14,497 bases of DNA, taken from contig JAUUSJ010000107.1 in assembly GCA_030841965.1 (NCBI GenBank), positions 1-14,497 on the forward strand, written 5' to 3'. The notes under the pieces are model-generated. The model saw nothing but the letters and a program-made list of their open reading frames with translations, was not told the DNA's origin and did not search any database. This document shows, one piece after another, positions 7,120 to 14,096 of the stretch. The stretch comes from Blautia sp. (GTDB taxonomy: Bacteria > Bacillota > Clostridia > Lachnospirales > Lachnospiraceae). A program made the translations under genes and the position numbers. Positions within the stretch are counted from its first letter, which is position 1, and every line of letters starts with the position of its first letter.

Positions 7120-8610
7120 ATGGAAGGACAGACAAAAAATGAGAGAGATATGGAACGACTCGAAGGAGGCGGCATCGATTTAGTAGAAATCCTGGAAAAT
7201 TTCATAAGACTGTTTTTTCAATTCTGGTGGATTGTCCTGATATGTATTTTTATGGGAGTGATAGTCTGGTGTGGCTATTCTTATATAGGATATGAGCCGA
7301 TGTATGAATGCGAGGCGACATTTACGGTTGGAACAGGCGAAAATTCAGACGGAAACTATAATTTTTATTATTCAAGCAGTACGGCGGACCAGCTGTCCAA
7401 AACATTTCCCTATATATTGGATAGCGCGTATTTTCGCAGTGTGCTTTTGGAAAAATTAGAAAAGGATAGTTTAAATGGGACGATAACGGCGTCTGCGATG
7501 GAGTCCTCGAATGTAGTGACAATGTCGGTACAAAGTACAAATGCGAAAGATGCGACAGAGATTTTGCGCGCAGCCTTGGATGTTTATCCAGAGGCAGCTC
7601 GGTTTGTTCTCGGCGAATTATCGTTTTATATGATTGATAATCCAGAACTTCCTCAAAAGCCATATAATCGTCCTATATTTTGGAGAGTTCTCTTTGAGGG
7701 AGCTTTGGCAGGGGTGGCAGTTGGTGTCTTGATTTTGGGAGTACTTGCTTTTTTGCGAAAGACAGTAAAGACACCGGAGGAGATGCGGACGCTTACGAGC
7801 TTGAAATGTTTGTCTGCGCTTCCTGAGATTCGCTTTAAGGCGAGAAAGAAGAAAAAGATAAATCGGATTTCCATTTTGGATGAGAGATTATCGGAAGGGT
7901 ATGTCGAGAGTATTCGAGGCTTACAATTAAGATTAGAGCGAGAGATGGAGCGTAAAAACCAGAAAGTAATCTTGGTCACAAGTACGATTTCTGGCGAGGG
8001 CAAATCTACTCTGGCAGTCAACTTGGCGGAGATGTTTGCTACAAAGGGAAAACAAGTATTGTTGGTAGATGGAGATTTGAGAAAACAAGAGGACGCCGAG
8101 TTGCTAAATTGTAAGAATAGCAATGGGTTACTGGAATTTATTCAGGCGAGAGGCGAGGTATTTCCAGTTTTGGAGTTAAAAGAGAAAAAAATCTGGCTGA
8201 CTGGCGGACATGCGATTGCCCAAAATCCAGCGGCAGTGCTCAGTCATAAAAATATAGGTGTATTTTTAGAGCAGATGCGACAAGAGATGGATTATATCAT
8301 TATCGATACGCCGCCCTGTGGAAACTTTCAAGACGCCGCCATCTTGGCAGATTATGCCGATGCAATTTTATACGTAGTCCGATATGATATGGTGCCGAGT
8401 CAGAAGATTTTAGAAGGTCTTTCCTTCTTGCAGGGAAGAAAGGCGGGATTCTTGGGATATGTATTAAATATCTGCCCGCAGACACAGGGACATTATGGAT
8501 ATGGAAGATACGGTTATGGTCGGTATGGTTATGGCAGGTATGGCTATAGCAAGTATGGAAATAGCACCTATGGAAATAGTACATATAAAGAGGAGGTGAG
8601 CCGTGATTGA
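7120..8610 (+). CDS. Wzz/BY-kinase fusion, copy 2, with expanded Tyr-rich tail
   Basis: This is a 496-residue paralogue of the preceding gene, starting 5 nt after it. It has the same architecture: membrane helices at about 33-53 and 190-211, the conserved TVKTPE, and a BY-kinase domain with Walker A TSTISGEGKST (287-297), Walker A' VLLVDGDLRK (313-322) and Walker B IIIDTPP (393-399). The tail is unusual. Residues 459-488 are six five-residue repeats of the YGYGR/YGYSK/YGNST type followed by one more Tyr, giving eleven tyrosines in 31 residues. These are presumably autophosphorylation sites and substrates of the phosphatase encoded next. The gene overlaps that phosphatase gene by 8 nt. Two full fused kinases in tandem suggest a hetero-oligomer or division of labour between copies. 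Confidence 0.9.
   Translation: MEGQTKNERDMERLEGGGIDLVEILENFIRLFFQFWWIVLICIFMGVIVWCGYSYIGYEPMYECEATFTVGTGENSDGNYNFYYSSSTADQLSKTFPYILDSAYFRSVLLEKLEKDSLNGTITASAMESSNVVTMSVQSTNAKDATEILRAALDVYPEAARFVLGELSFYMIDNPELPQKPYNRPIFWRVLFEGALAGVAVGVLILGVLAFLRKTVKTPEEMRTLTSLKCLSALPEIRFKARKKKKINRISILDERLSEGYVESIRGLQLRLEREMERKNQKVILVTSTISGEGKSTLAVNLAEMFATKGKQVLLVDGDLRKQEDAELLNCKNSNGLLEFIQARGEVFPVLELKEKKIWLTGGHAIAQNPAAVLSHKNIGVFLEQMRQEMDYIIIDTPPCGNFQDAAILADYADAILYVVRYDMVPSQKILEGLSFLQGRKAGFLGYVLNICPQTQGHYGYGRYGYGRYGYGRYGYSKYGNSTYGNSTYKEEVSRD
8494..8583 (+). repeat. Six-unit 15-bp tandem repeat encoding the Tyr tail
   Basis: Six in-frame 15-bp units beginning TATGG or TACGG encode YGYGR three times, YGYSK once and YGNST twice. 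The units differ mostly at third positions. The last two are nearly identical to each other, so they probably arose by a later duplication. Unit number could change by slippage without breaking the frame. Confidence 0.85.
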
Positions 8611-9325
8611 TTTGCATATACATATATTGCCGGGATTAGACGATGGAGCTTTTGATATGGAGGATGCGATAGAGATGGCAGAACAGTCCTGGCGAAGTGG
8701 AGTCGATGCGGTTGCGGCTACTTCTCATGCTACTTTGGGGGAGGTGATGGATAGAAAATGGCTGGAGAGATATGAGAGAAAGTTGGAACAATTAAGACAG
8801 AGAATCAAGGAAGAAAAGATAGGACTACAGGTCTATGCGGGGGCAGAAATCTTATGGAGTCAGAGAGTGGAAGAGTCTTTGGATGGCAAGCTCTTGACTT
8901 TGAATAAAAGTCGCTATCCGCTGGTGGAATTTCCATTTGAGTCGCCGATAGAGGAGATGGAAAAAGGATTGAGACAGATATTATCTATGGGATATCGACC
9001 TATTTTGGCACATCCTGAAAGGTATCCTTGTATTTGGCGACAGACGCCTGCCTTATATCGCTGGCAGGATTTGGGGGTTATCTTTCAGGTGAATAAGGGA
9101 AGCTTTTGTGGCGAGTTTGGAAGGAGGGCCAGACGTACCGCAGACTGGATTTTGCAGGAAGAGTTGGCGGGGGTGGTTGCCTCAGATGCCCATGACCCCT
9201 GTCTTAGAACCTCGGATTTGGAAGAGGTGGAGGACTTCCTTAGATGGAGGGTTGGGAATAGGGGGATGAGACTTTTATTGGAGGAGAATCCTCAAAGGAT
9301 TTTGGAGAATCGCAAGGTGCTGTGA
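8603..9325 (+). CDS. PHP-type protein-tyrosine phosphatase (CpsB/YwqE-like)
   Basis: The 240-residue protein has the metal-binding PHP motifs of CpsB/CapC phosphatases: IDLHIHILPGLDDG at the N-terminus (metal ligands H5 and H7), a TSH segment in place of the usual TPH, GAEI (about residue 86), HPER, and SDAHDP near residue 195. These enzymes use divalent metals, usually manganese, to remove phosphate from the tyrosine tail of the BY-kinase, completing the phosphorylation cycle that controls capsule assembly. The GTG start has a perfect AGGAGGTGA ribosome site (8591-8599) inside the end of the kinase gene, so the two are translationally coupled. The Pro-to-Ser change in the TPH motif is a small deviation from the family pattern. 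Function is otherwise well supported by context. Confidence 0.9.
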   Translation: MIDLHIHILPGLDDGAFDMEDAIEMAEQSWRSGVDAVAATSHATLGEVMDRKWLERYERKLEQLRQRIKEEKIGLQVYAGAEILWSQRVEESLDGKLLTLNKSRYPLVEFPFESPIEEMEKGLRQILSMGYRPILAHPERYPCIWRQTPALYRWQDLGVIFQVNKGSFCGEFGRRARRTADWILQEELAGVVASDAHDPCLRTSDLEEVEDFLRWRVGNRGMRLLLEENPQRILENRKVL

Positions 9326-9375
9326 GGGGAGAGCCTCTGTAAGATGGTGGATGAAGAAGATAGGAGGAATAGGGC

Positions 9376-9615
9376 GTGAAAAAGATATTGATAATGGCTA
9401 TGTTGGCGATTGTTTTGACATTTGGTGTATCGACCAATGCGATGGCGGAGGTCAGCCCTACGGGAACGCCAAATACATCGACTACGACGATAGACAAAAC
9501 GGATACGTCTCCTAAGACAGGAGAGCCAGATTTCTTTTTGTATGGAATGGGAGGTGTTATTGTTTTTGCTGGCATTGCAATTTTTTCAGCAAAAAAATTG
9601 GGATGGATTCAGTAG
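9376..9615 (+). CDS. Mini secreted protein with SPKTG sortase signal
   Basis: This 79-residue protein begins at a GTG with AGGAGG 8 nt upstream (9362-9367). It has a signal peptide (KK then a hydrophobic core, likely cleavage after AMA at 24), a very short mature region of about 25 residues rich in Thr, Ser and Pro, then SPKTG (45-49), a hydrophobic span (about 53-71) and a KK-containing tail. SPKTG fits the (S/P)PxTG signal used by class B sortases of Clostridioides difficile and relatives. Sortase cleavage between T and G would leave a peptide of only about 24 residues on the cell wall. That is too short for a typical adhesin. It may instead be a glycosylated anchor or a cap for the polysaccharide (inference), or a small membrane protein with a chance motif. 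No sortase gene is in the window. Confidence 0.75.
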   Translation: MKKILIMAMLAIVLTFGVSTNAMAEVSPTGTPNTSTTTIDKTDTSPKTGEPDFFLYGMGGVIVFAGIAIFSAKKLGWIQ

Positions 9616-9650
9616 AGGAGGAAAATGAATGTAAAAGGAAGAGGTCAGCC

Positions 9651-9679
9651 TTGACTAGTTAAATTCTGTAATATATAAT
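9651..9679 (+). promoter_or_regulatory. Near-consensus sigma-A promoter upstream of loaP
   Basis: TTGACT (5 of 6) and TATAAT (6 of 6) are separated by exactly 17 nt. This is the best promoter match seen in the window. Transcription would begin near 9686 and give a leader of about 335 nt before loaP. It suggests the polysaccharide sugar genes form their own transcription unit, separate from the genes upstream. Confidence 0.65.
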
Positions 9680-9713
9680 TTAAAAATTGAATGATACCAG
9701 GGTCAAGAGGTCT

Positions 9714-9749
9714 AAAATTCGATGCAAGCTTGCTTGCAAGAGGATTTTT
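9714..9749 (+). other. Leader hairpin, possible attenuator or repeat unit
   Basis: An upper stem TGCAAG/CTTGCA with a CTTG loop sits on a lower stem in which AAAATTC (9714-9720) pairs with GATTTTT (9743-9749) across an internal loop and one mismatch. The U-run is within the lower stem rather than after the hairpin, so a classical terminator is doubtful. It begins about 30 nt after the predicted transcription start. From memory, similar sequence recurs between genes in related genomes, but I cannot check this. Confidence 0.4.
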
Positions 9750-9833
9750 GAATTGGATTGAATTGATTTTTAAAGAAAACAGATATAAAACTATACAAAG
9801 TGGTCTTGAGCAAAGTCATCGAGGATTCGTGGT

Positions 9834-9862
9834 TTGTGAATTTCTACAACATATCGTATTAT
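9834..9862 (+). promoter_or_regulatory. Second, weaker promoter candidate before loaP
   Basis: TTGTGA (4 of 6) and TATTAT (5 of 6) are separated by 17 nt. A transcript from here would start near 9869, just before the terminator-like hairpin at 9883-9913. It is less convincing than the site at 9651-9679. Confidence 0.3.
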
Positions 9863-9882
9863 GAACTGACATATATTGATAG

Positions 9883-9913
9883 ATGGGATAGCTGGGGAAG
9901 CCATGCCATTTTT
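9883..9913 (+). terminator. Terminator-like hairpin in the loaP leader
   Basis: ATGGGATAGC (9883-9892) pairs with GCCATGCCAT (9900-9909) in 8 of 10 positions around a TGGGGAA loop, and a run of T follows at once (9909-9913). The form is that of a modest intrinsic terminator placed 110 nt before loaP. It could attenuate loaP expression. Two mismatches weaken the stem. Confidence 0.3.
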
Positions 9914-10021
9914 AGAAGATATAAAAAAGATGAAAAAAATGAAATTTTTGTGACAGTTGATAAATGTACATGCAAACATGATGGATCGTTACTCTCGAGA
10001 GCAAAGAAAGGAGATTCTATT

Positions 10022-10534
10022 ATGTGGTATGCAGTGCAGGTCTATACTGGACAAGAAGAAAAAATGTTAAAATTATGTGAGTCGTATATGGAAATGAATT
10101 TTTCGGTCAAGTTTTTTTGTCCAAAGTACGAGGCAAGTTATAAGAAAAAAGGAATTAGAAAAGTGATAAAGAGAGTACTATTTCCAGGTTATCTCTTTCT
10201 CGACACCGAACAGATAGAAGAAATATATTTACAACTCAAAAAATTCCCGGAGTTTACGAAAATTTTGAAGATGGGAGAAGACTATATTCCATTGACAGAA
10301 GAAGAGAAAAACTTTATCAAAAAACATGGAAATGCAGATTATGTTTTTGAGATGAGTAGAGGATATATGGAGGGTGACGAGATTATTATAACAGAGGGAG
10401 CGTTTGCCGGATACGCGGGCAAGTTAAAATATGTGGACCGACATAATCGATATGGAGTGATAGAAGTGGAAATGTTTGGAAGAATTACGGAGATGAAATT
10501 TGGTCTGGAGATTGTGAAAAAAGTATATTCATAG
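10022..10534 (+). CDS. loaP: LoaP-type NusG paralogue (processive antiterminator)
   Basis: The 170-residue protein opens with MWYAVQVYTGQEEKMLKLCE, the hallmark of the NusG NGN domain. It continues with FFCPKYE, the conserved FPGYLFL (54-60), and ends in a KOW domain (about 117-150, EGDEIIITEGAFAGYAGK). NusG paralogues of the LoaP class bind RNA polymerase and a structured leader RNA so that polymerase ignores terminators across long operons for antibiotics or polysaccharides. Being a stand-alone paralogue at the head of sugar-biosynthesis genes, with no SecE or ribosomal-protein neighbours, this is not housekeeping NusG. The start is the ATG with AAAGGAG (10007-10013) 8 nt upstream. Its probable targets are the genes that follow, via the leader starting at its own stop codon. 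UpxY/RfaH-like naming would be a less precise alternative. Confidence 0.88.
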   Translation: MWYAVQVYTGQEEKMLKLCESYMEMNFSVKFFCPKYEASYKKKGIRKVIKRVLFPGYLFLDTEQIEEIYLQLKKFPEFTKILKMGEDYIPLTEEEKNFIKKHGNADYVFEMSRGYMEGDEIIITEGAFAGYAGKLKYVDRHNRYGVIEVEMFGRITEMKFGLEIVKKVYS

Positions 10535-10683
10535 GGCATACCAAGTCTCATGCCCTTCAGGCGAAGAAATAGTCTTGTATAGTTTAAAGTATATACTTAA
10601 TAGGCAATTGAAGGAAATAGGAAAGTGAAAGGTAAAAATAGATGTAATATCTGAGCCGAAGAGGTAAGAGGAGATAGGAGAGT
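10533..10683 (+). promoter_or_regulatory. Untranslated leader with hairpin, candidate LoaP RNA target
   Basis: A perfect 7-bp stem AGGGCAT (10533-10539) with ATGCCCT (10550-10556) encloses a 10-nt loop and overlaps the loaP stop codon. No U-run follows, so it is not a standard terminator. A perfect 12-bp palindrome AAGTATATACTT lies at 10587-10598, and the rest is purine-rich up to the dehydratase ribosome site (AGAGGAG, about 10667-10673). No good promoter was found, so the dehydratase is probably read from the loaP transcript. LoaP proteins are known to need hairpin RNA in the leader of target operons. This stretch fits that place, but the match is only positional. Confidence 0.4.
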
Positions 10684-12795
10684 ATGAGTTTAGGAAGAAT
10701 AATCAAGCCAAAGCACTGGCAAGTAGTCACGGCGTATTTGATTGTTTATGATGTATTGTCAGTTGTTTGTTCTTATTTTGCTGCTTTATGGTTTCGATTT
10801 GACTGTCGATTTAGAGAAATACCAGTGGATTATCTCTTATCCTATTTTAAATTCCTGCCGATTTATCTTATAGCTTGCATTATCATATTTTGGGAGTTAA
10901 AGCTTTATAAAAGCATTTGGCGGTTTGCAAGTTATAATGAGCTTTACCGAGTATCAGTTGCTACAATTGTCACGTTAATCATTCATATCGTGGGAATGAC
11001 AATCTTATATGGAAGAATGCCGATATCTTACTATATGTTTGGGATTGTGCTTCAATTTTTATTAACTCTCGGAATTCGTTTTGTGTATCGTTTTATATTA
11101 TTGATGCGGGGAAGACGAGATAGAACGAGTCCTGTGATGAAGAGAGTTATGTTGATTGGCGCAGGAGCAGCTGGGGGAATGATACTAAGAGATATTAAAA
11201 TAGCAAAAGAAACGAGTGAGAAAGTTTATTGTATTATTGATGATGACCCGAATAAATGGGGAAGATATGTGGAGGGAACGAAAGTTGTAGGCGGCAGAGA
11301 TGATATTTTATCAGCAGTAGAGAAATACGGCATTGAGAAAATTTATGTGGCGATACCGAGTGCAAGCGCAGAAGAAAAAAGAGATATTCTAAATATTTGC
11401 AAGGAAACAGGCTGTCAGCTTCGGAATCTTCCAGGTATGTATCAGCTCTATACGGGAGACGTGACGGTGAGTAAGATGAAGGAAGTTGCAGTGGAGGATT
11501 TGCTAGGACGTGATTCCATCAAAATCAATATGGATGAAATCTCCGGTTATATCCAAAATAAAGTGATTTTAGTTACTGGCGGCGGGGGCTCCATCGGTTC
11601 AGAGCTTTGTCGACAGATTGCGGCAAATCATCCGAGACAATTAATTATCGTCGATATATATGAAAATAGTCTCTACGATATTCAGCAAGAACTGAAAAAG
11701 AAATATCCAAATCTTGACTGTCAATGTATTGTAGCTTCTGTCAGAGATAGCAGGAAGATTTGGGGAGTCTTTTCGCAATACCGCCCAGAGATTGTATATC
11801 ATGCGGCAGCGCATAAGCATGTCCCTCTTATGGAGAGCAGTCCATGTGAGGCAATTAAAAATAATGCGATTGGTACATATAAGACAGCCTATGCAGCTAT
11901 GGCACATGGAGCAAAACGCTTTGTATTAATTAGTACAGATAAGGCAGTCAATCCGACGAATATTATGGGCGCCTCAAAACGTCTCTGTGAGATGATAATT
12001 CAGGCATTTGACCGTAAGATAAAAGAAGGAAAAGCGTATGAGATTCCACAGTTATTTACTCATTGGATGAAAGATACTATCACAGTTCCAAAGGCTATGG
12101 AACAGCTAAAAAACACGAAGACGGAATTTGTTGCAGTTCGATTTGGAAATGTGCTGGGAAGTAACGGCTCGGTTATTCCACTCTTTAAGAAACAGATTGA
12201 AGCTGGAGGACCAGTCACGGTCACGCATCCAGATATTATTCGATATTTTATGACTATCCCGGAGGCAGTCAGTCTCGTGCTTCAAGCAGGTACCTATGCA
12301 AATGGCGGGGAGATTTTCGTCCTCGATATGGGTGAGCCTGTAAAAATCGATACTTTAGCTCGAAATCTGATTAAATTATCGGGACATAAGCCGGATGTAG
12401 ATATCAAGATTGAGTATACAGGACTTCGACCTGGCGAGAAGTTATTTGAAGAAAAGCTGATGGCGGAAGAGGGACTAAAGAAAACGCAGAATGAATTGAT
12501 ACATATCGGATGTCCGATACCGTTTGATATAGAGGTATTTTTGGAACAACTCGATGAGTTAATGTTTGCTGCGTATAAAAATAAAGAGAATATTCGAGAA
12601 CTGGTGGAGAATATCGTAAGTACTTATCATCCAGCTCATCCAGCTGAAGGAAAACAAAAGATAGAAAAGGCAGAAAAGACAGAAACGCAACAAAAGATAG
12701 AAACGATAGAAGAAACAGAAAAAATAAAGAAACCCGAGGAATATGAACAGTTCATCAAGAAAGTTGCGGTTACAGCAGTGCTCAATCATTCTTGA
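10684..12795 (+). CDS. Membrane nucleotide-sugar 4,6-dehydratase (FlaA1/CapD/PglF-like)
   Basis: Four N-terminal membrane helices (about 14-140) precede a CoA-binding-like Rossmann segment (LIGAGAAGG, 157-165) and the catalytic short-chain dehydrogenase domain with TGGGGSIGSE (298-307). The Ser/Met/Lys catalytic set of this family is visible in STDKAVNPTNIMGASK (S417, M428, K432). The expected reaction is UDP-GlcNAc to the UDP-4-keto-6-deoxy sugar at the inner membrane. At 703 residues it is longer than the usual 600-650. About 30 extra residues (roughly 446-478, including LFTHWMKDTI) interrupt the segment before FVAVRFGNVLGS, and a charged Lys/Glu/Thr-rich tail follows residue 655. The neighbouring aminotransferase and transferase indicate a bacillosamine-like precursor pathway. 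Confidence 0.88.
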   Translation: MSLGRIIKPKHWQVVTAYLIVYDVLSVVCSYFAALWFRFDCRFREIPVDYLLSYFKFLPIYLIACIIIFWELKLYKSIWRFASYNELYRVSVATIVTLIIHIVGMTILYGRMPISYYMFGIVLQFLLTLGIRFVYRFILLMRGRRDRTSPVMKRVMLIGAGAAGGMILRDIKIAKETSEKVYCIIDDDPNKWGRYVEGTKVVGGRDDILSAVEKYGIEKIYVAIPSASAEEKRDILNICKETGCQLRNLPGMYQLYTGDVTVSKMKEVAVEDLLGRDSIKINMDEISGYIQNKVILVTGGGGSIGSELCRQIAANHPRQLIIVDIYENSLYDIQQELKKKYPNLDCQCIVASVRDSRKIWGVFSQYRPEIVYHAAAHKHVPLMESSPCEAIKNNAIGTYKTAYAAMAHGAKRFVLISTDKAVNPTNIMGASKRLCEMIIQAFDRKIKEGKAYEIPQLFTHWMKDTITVPKAMEQLKNTKTEFVAVRFGNVLGSNGSVIPLFKKQIEAGGPVTVTHPDIIRYFMTIPEAVSLVLQAGTYANGGEIFVLDMGEPVKIDTLARNLIKLSGHKPDVDIKIEYTGLRPGEKLFEEKLMAEEGLKKTQNELIHIGCPIPFDIEVFLEQLDELMFAAYKNKENIRELVENIVSTYHPAHPAEGKQKIEKAEKTETQQKIETIEETEKIKKPEEYEQFIKKVAVTAVLNHS

Positions 12796-12837
12796 TAAGC
12801 GGATAGTAACCGATGGAAAATATGATGGTGCAAAAAA

Positions 12838-14070
12838 ATGAAAAGAAAAGCTTTTGAAAAGAAACTGTGGCTATCTTCTCCGACCATGCATGGGGAGGAG
12901 CTAAAATATGTCAAGGAGGCATACAAGACAAACTGGATGTCCACAGTCGGAGAAAATATTAATGAAGTAGAAAAAATGACCTGCAAGAAGGTTGGTTGCA
13001 AGTATGCTGTTGCCTTATCAGCGGGGACCGCAGCTCTTCATCTCGCAGTAAAGCTTGCCAGAGTAAAAACAGGAGATAGGGTTTTTTGCTCCGATATGAC
13101 TTTTGGTGCGACCGTGAATCCAGTTGTATATGAGGGTGGCGTGCCAGTATTTATCGATACAGAGCGTGATACATGGAATATGGACCCGATTGCATTAGAG
13201 AAAGCGTTTGAGATTTATCCAGAGGTAAGAGTTGTTGTCTTGGCTCATTTATATGGAACTCCTGGAAAAATAGACGAAATTAGGGAAGTCTGTGATAGGT
13301 ACGGCGCTACCATAATAGAAGATGCAGCCGAATCACTCGGTGCCCTATATAAGGGAAGACAAACGGGAAGCTTTGGCGACTATAATTGTATTAGTTTTAA
13401 CGGTAACAAAATTATTACGGGCTCTGCTGGTGGGATGCTTTTAACAGATGATTTGGAAGCGGCAAATAAAGCGAGAAAATGGTCTACACAAAGCCGTGAA
13501 GATGCATCTTGGTATCAACACGAGGAGCTAGGCTATAATTATCGCATGAGTAATGTAATTGCAGGTGTCGTCCGAGGACAATTTCCTCACTTAGACGAAC
13601 ATATCGCACAAAAAAAAGCAATCTATATGAGGTATAAAGAGGGCTTAAAAAACCTTCCAATATCTATGAACCCATATGATGCACAAAACTCAGAGCCGAA
13701 TTTTTGGCTATCTTGTCTATTAATCGATAAAGAAGCGATGTGTAGGCAAGTAAGAAGCGAGACAAAGTCTTTATACATAAGTGAGGCAGGTAAGAGCTGC
13801 CCGATGGAAATACTTGAAACATTGGCAAAGTATAATGCAGAGGGGCGTCCAATCTGGAAACCGATGCATATGCAGCCGATTTATCGGATGAACGAGTTCG
13901 TGACCAGAAAAGGCAGCAAGAGAGCAAGGACGAATGCATATATGGATGGAGAGGCTTTCGATGTGGGTATGGATATCTTCGAGAGAGGGTTATGTCTACC
14001 GAGCGACAATAAGATGACTATAGAGCAGCAGGATATGGTTATTGAGATTATCAAGAGCTGTTTTGAGTAA
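12838..14070 (+). CDS. DegT/DnrJ/EryC1 aminotransferase (PglE/perosamine synthase-like)
   Basis: The 410-residue PLP enzyme has the family landmarks SAGTAALHLA (61-70), EDAAESLGA (161-169) with D162 for the PLP pyridine nitrogen, and the Schiff-base Lys K191 in SFNGNKIITG. A C-terminal RPIWKPMHMQPIY segment is typical of sugar aminotransferases such as PglE and perosamine synthase. It would transfer an amino group from glutamate to C4 of the 4-keto-6-deoxy sugar made by the preceding enzyme. The ribosome site is weak, but the upstream frame closes at 12823-12825, so ATG 12838 is the only reasonable start. It lies 42 nt after the dehydratase stop. An acetyltransferase (PglD-like) that would complete a diacetamido sugar is not in the window. 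Confidence 0.88.
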   Translation: MKRKAFEKKLWLSSPTMHGEELKYVKEAYKTNWMSTVGENINEVEKMTCKKVGCKYAVALSAGTAALHLAVKLARVKTGDRVFCSDMTFGATVNPVVYEGGVPVFIDTERDTWNMDPIALEKAFEIYPEVRVVVLAHLYGTPGKIDEIREVCDRYGATIIEDAAESLGALYKGRQTGSFGDYNCISFNGNKIITGSAGGMLLTDDLEAANKARKWSTQSREDASWYQHEELGYNYRMSNVIAGVVRGQFPHLDEHIAQKKAIYMRYKEGLKNLPISMNPYDAQNSEPNFWLSCLLIDKEAMCRQVRSETKSLYISEAGKSCPMEILETLAKYNAEGRPIWKPMHMQPIYRMNEFVTRKGSKRARTNAYMDGEAFDVGMDIFERGLCLPSDNKMTIEQQDMVIEIIKSCFE

Positions 14071-14096
14071 TGCATAGTTTATATGGAGAGTGAAAA

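Larger units (their letters stand above)
9616..10021 (+). other. Regulatory gap before loaP, no convincing gene
   Basis: About 400 bases separate the SPKTG gene from loaP. It begins with an orphan AGGAGG (9616-9621) before a 9-codon frame that soon stops. It then holds a near-consensus promoter, a hairpin at 9714-9749, a weaker second promoter, and a terminator-like hairpin at 9883-9913. The loaP frame stays open upstream to 9767, with a GTG at 9800 that would add 74 residues. Those residues do not resemble the NGN fold and the GTG lacks an SD, so I treat the stretch as leader RNA. CTCTCGAGAG (9992-10001), a perfect palindrome, lies just before the loaP ribosome site. Confidence 0.5.

Noticed and set aside
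8494..8583. Tandem repeat as a CRISPR or satellite
   Set aside because: The units are in frame, have no spacers, and encode the expected tyrosine tail of a BY-kinase.
9331..9345. Small GAGG...CCTC inverted repeat between the phosphatase and SPKTG genes
   Set aside because: The stem is only 4 bp with no U-run, and the short gap and strong downstream SD suggest continued transcription.
9800..10021. A 74-residue N-terminal extension of LoaP from a GTG at 9800
   Set aside because: The NGN domain starts cleanly at MWYAVQVYTG with a good SD before ATG 10022. The GTG at 9800 lacks an SD and the extra residues do not resemble a NusG family domain. Kept only as an open question in the leader finding.
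10575..10603. Possible promoter TTGTAT/TAATAG upstream of the dehydratase
   Set aside because: The -10 matches consensus at only three positions, and the region is better explained as a leader read from the loaP promoter.
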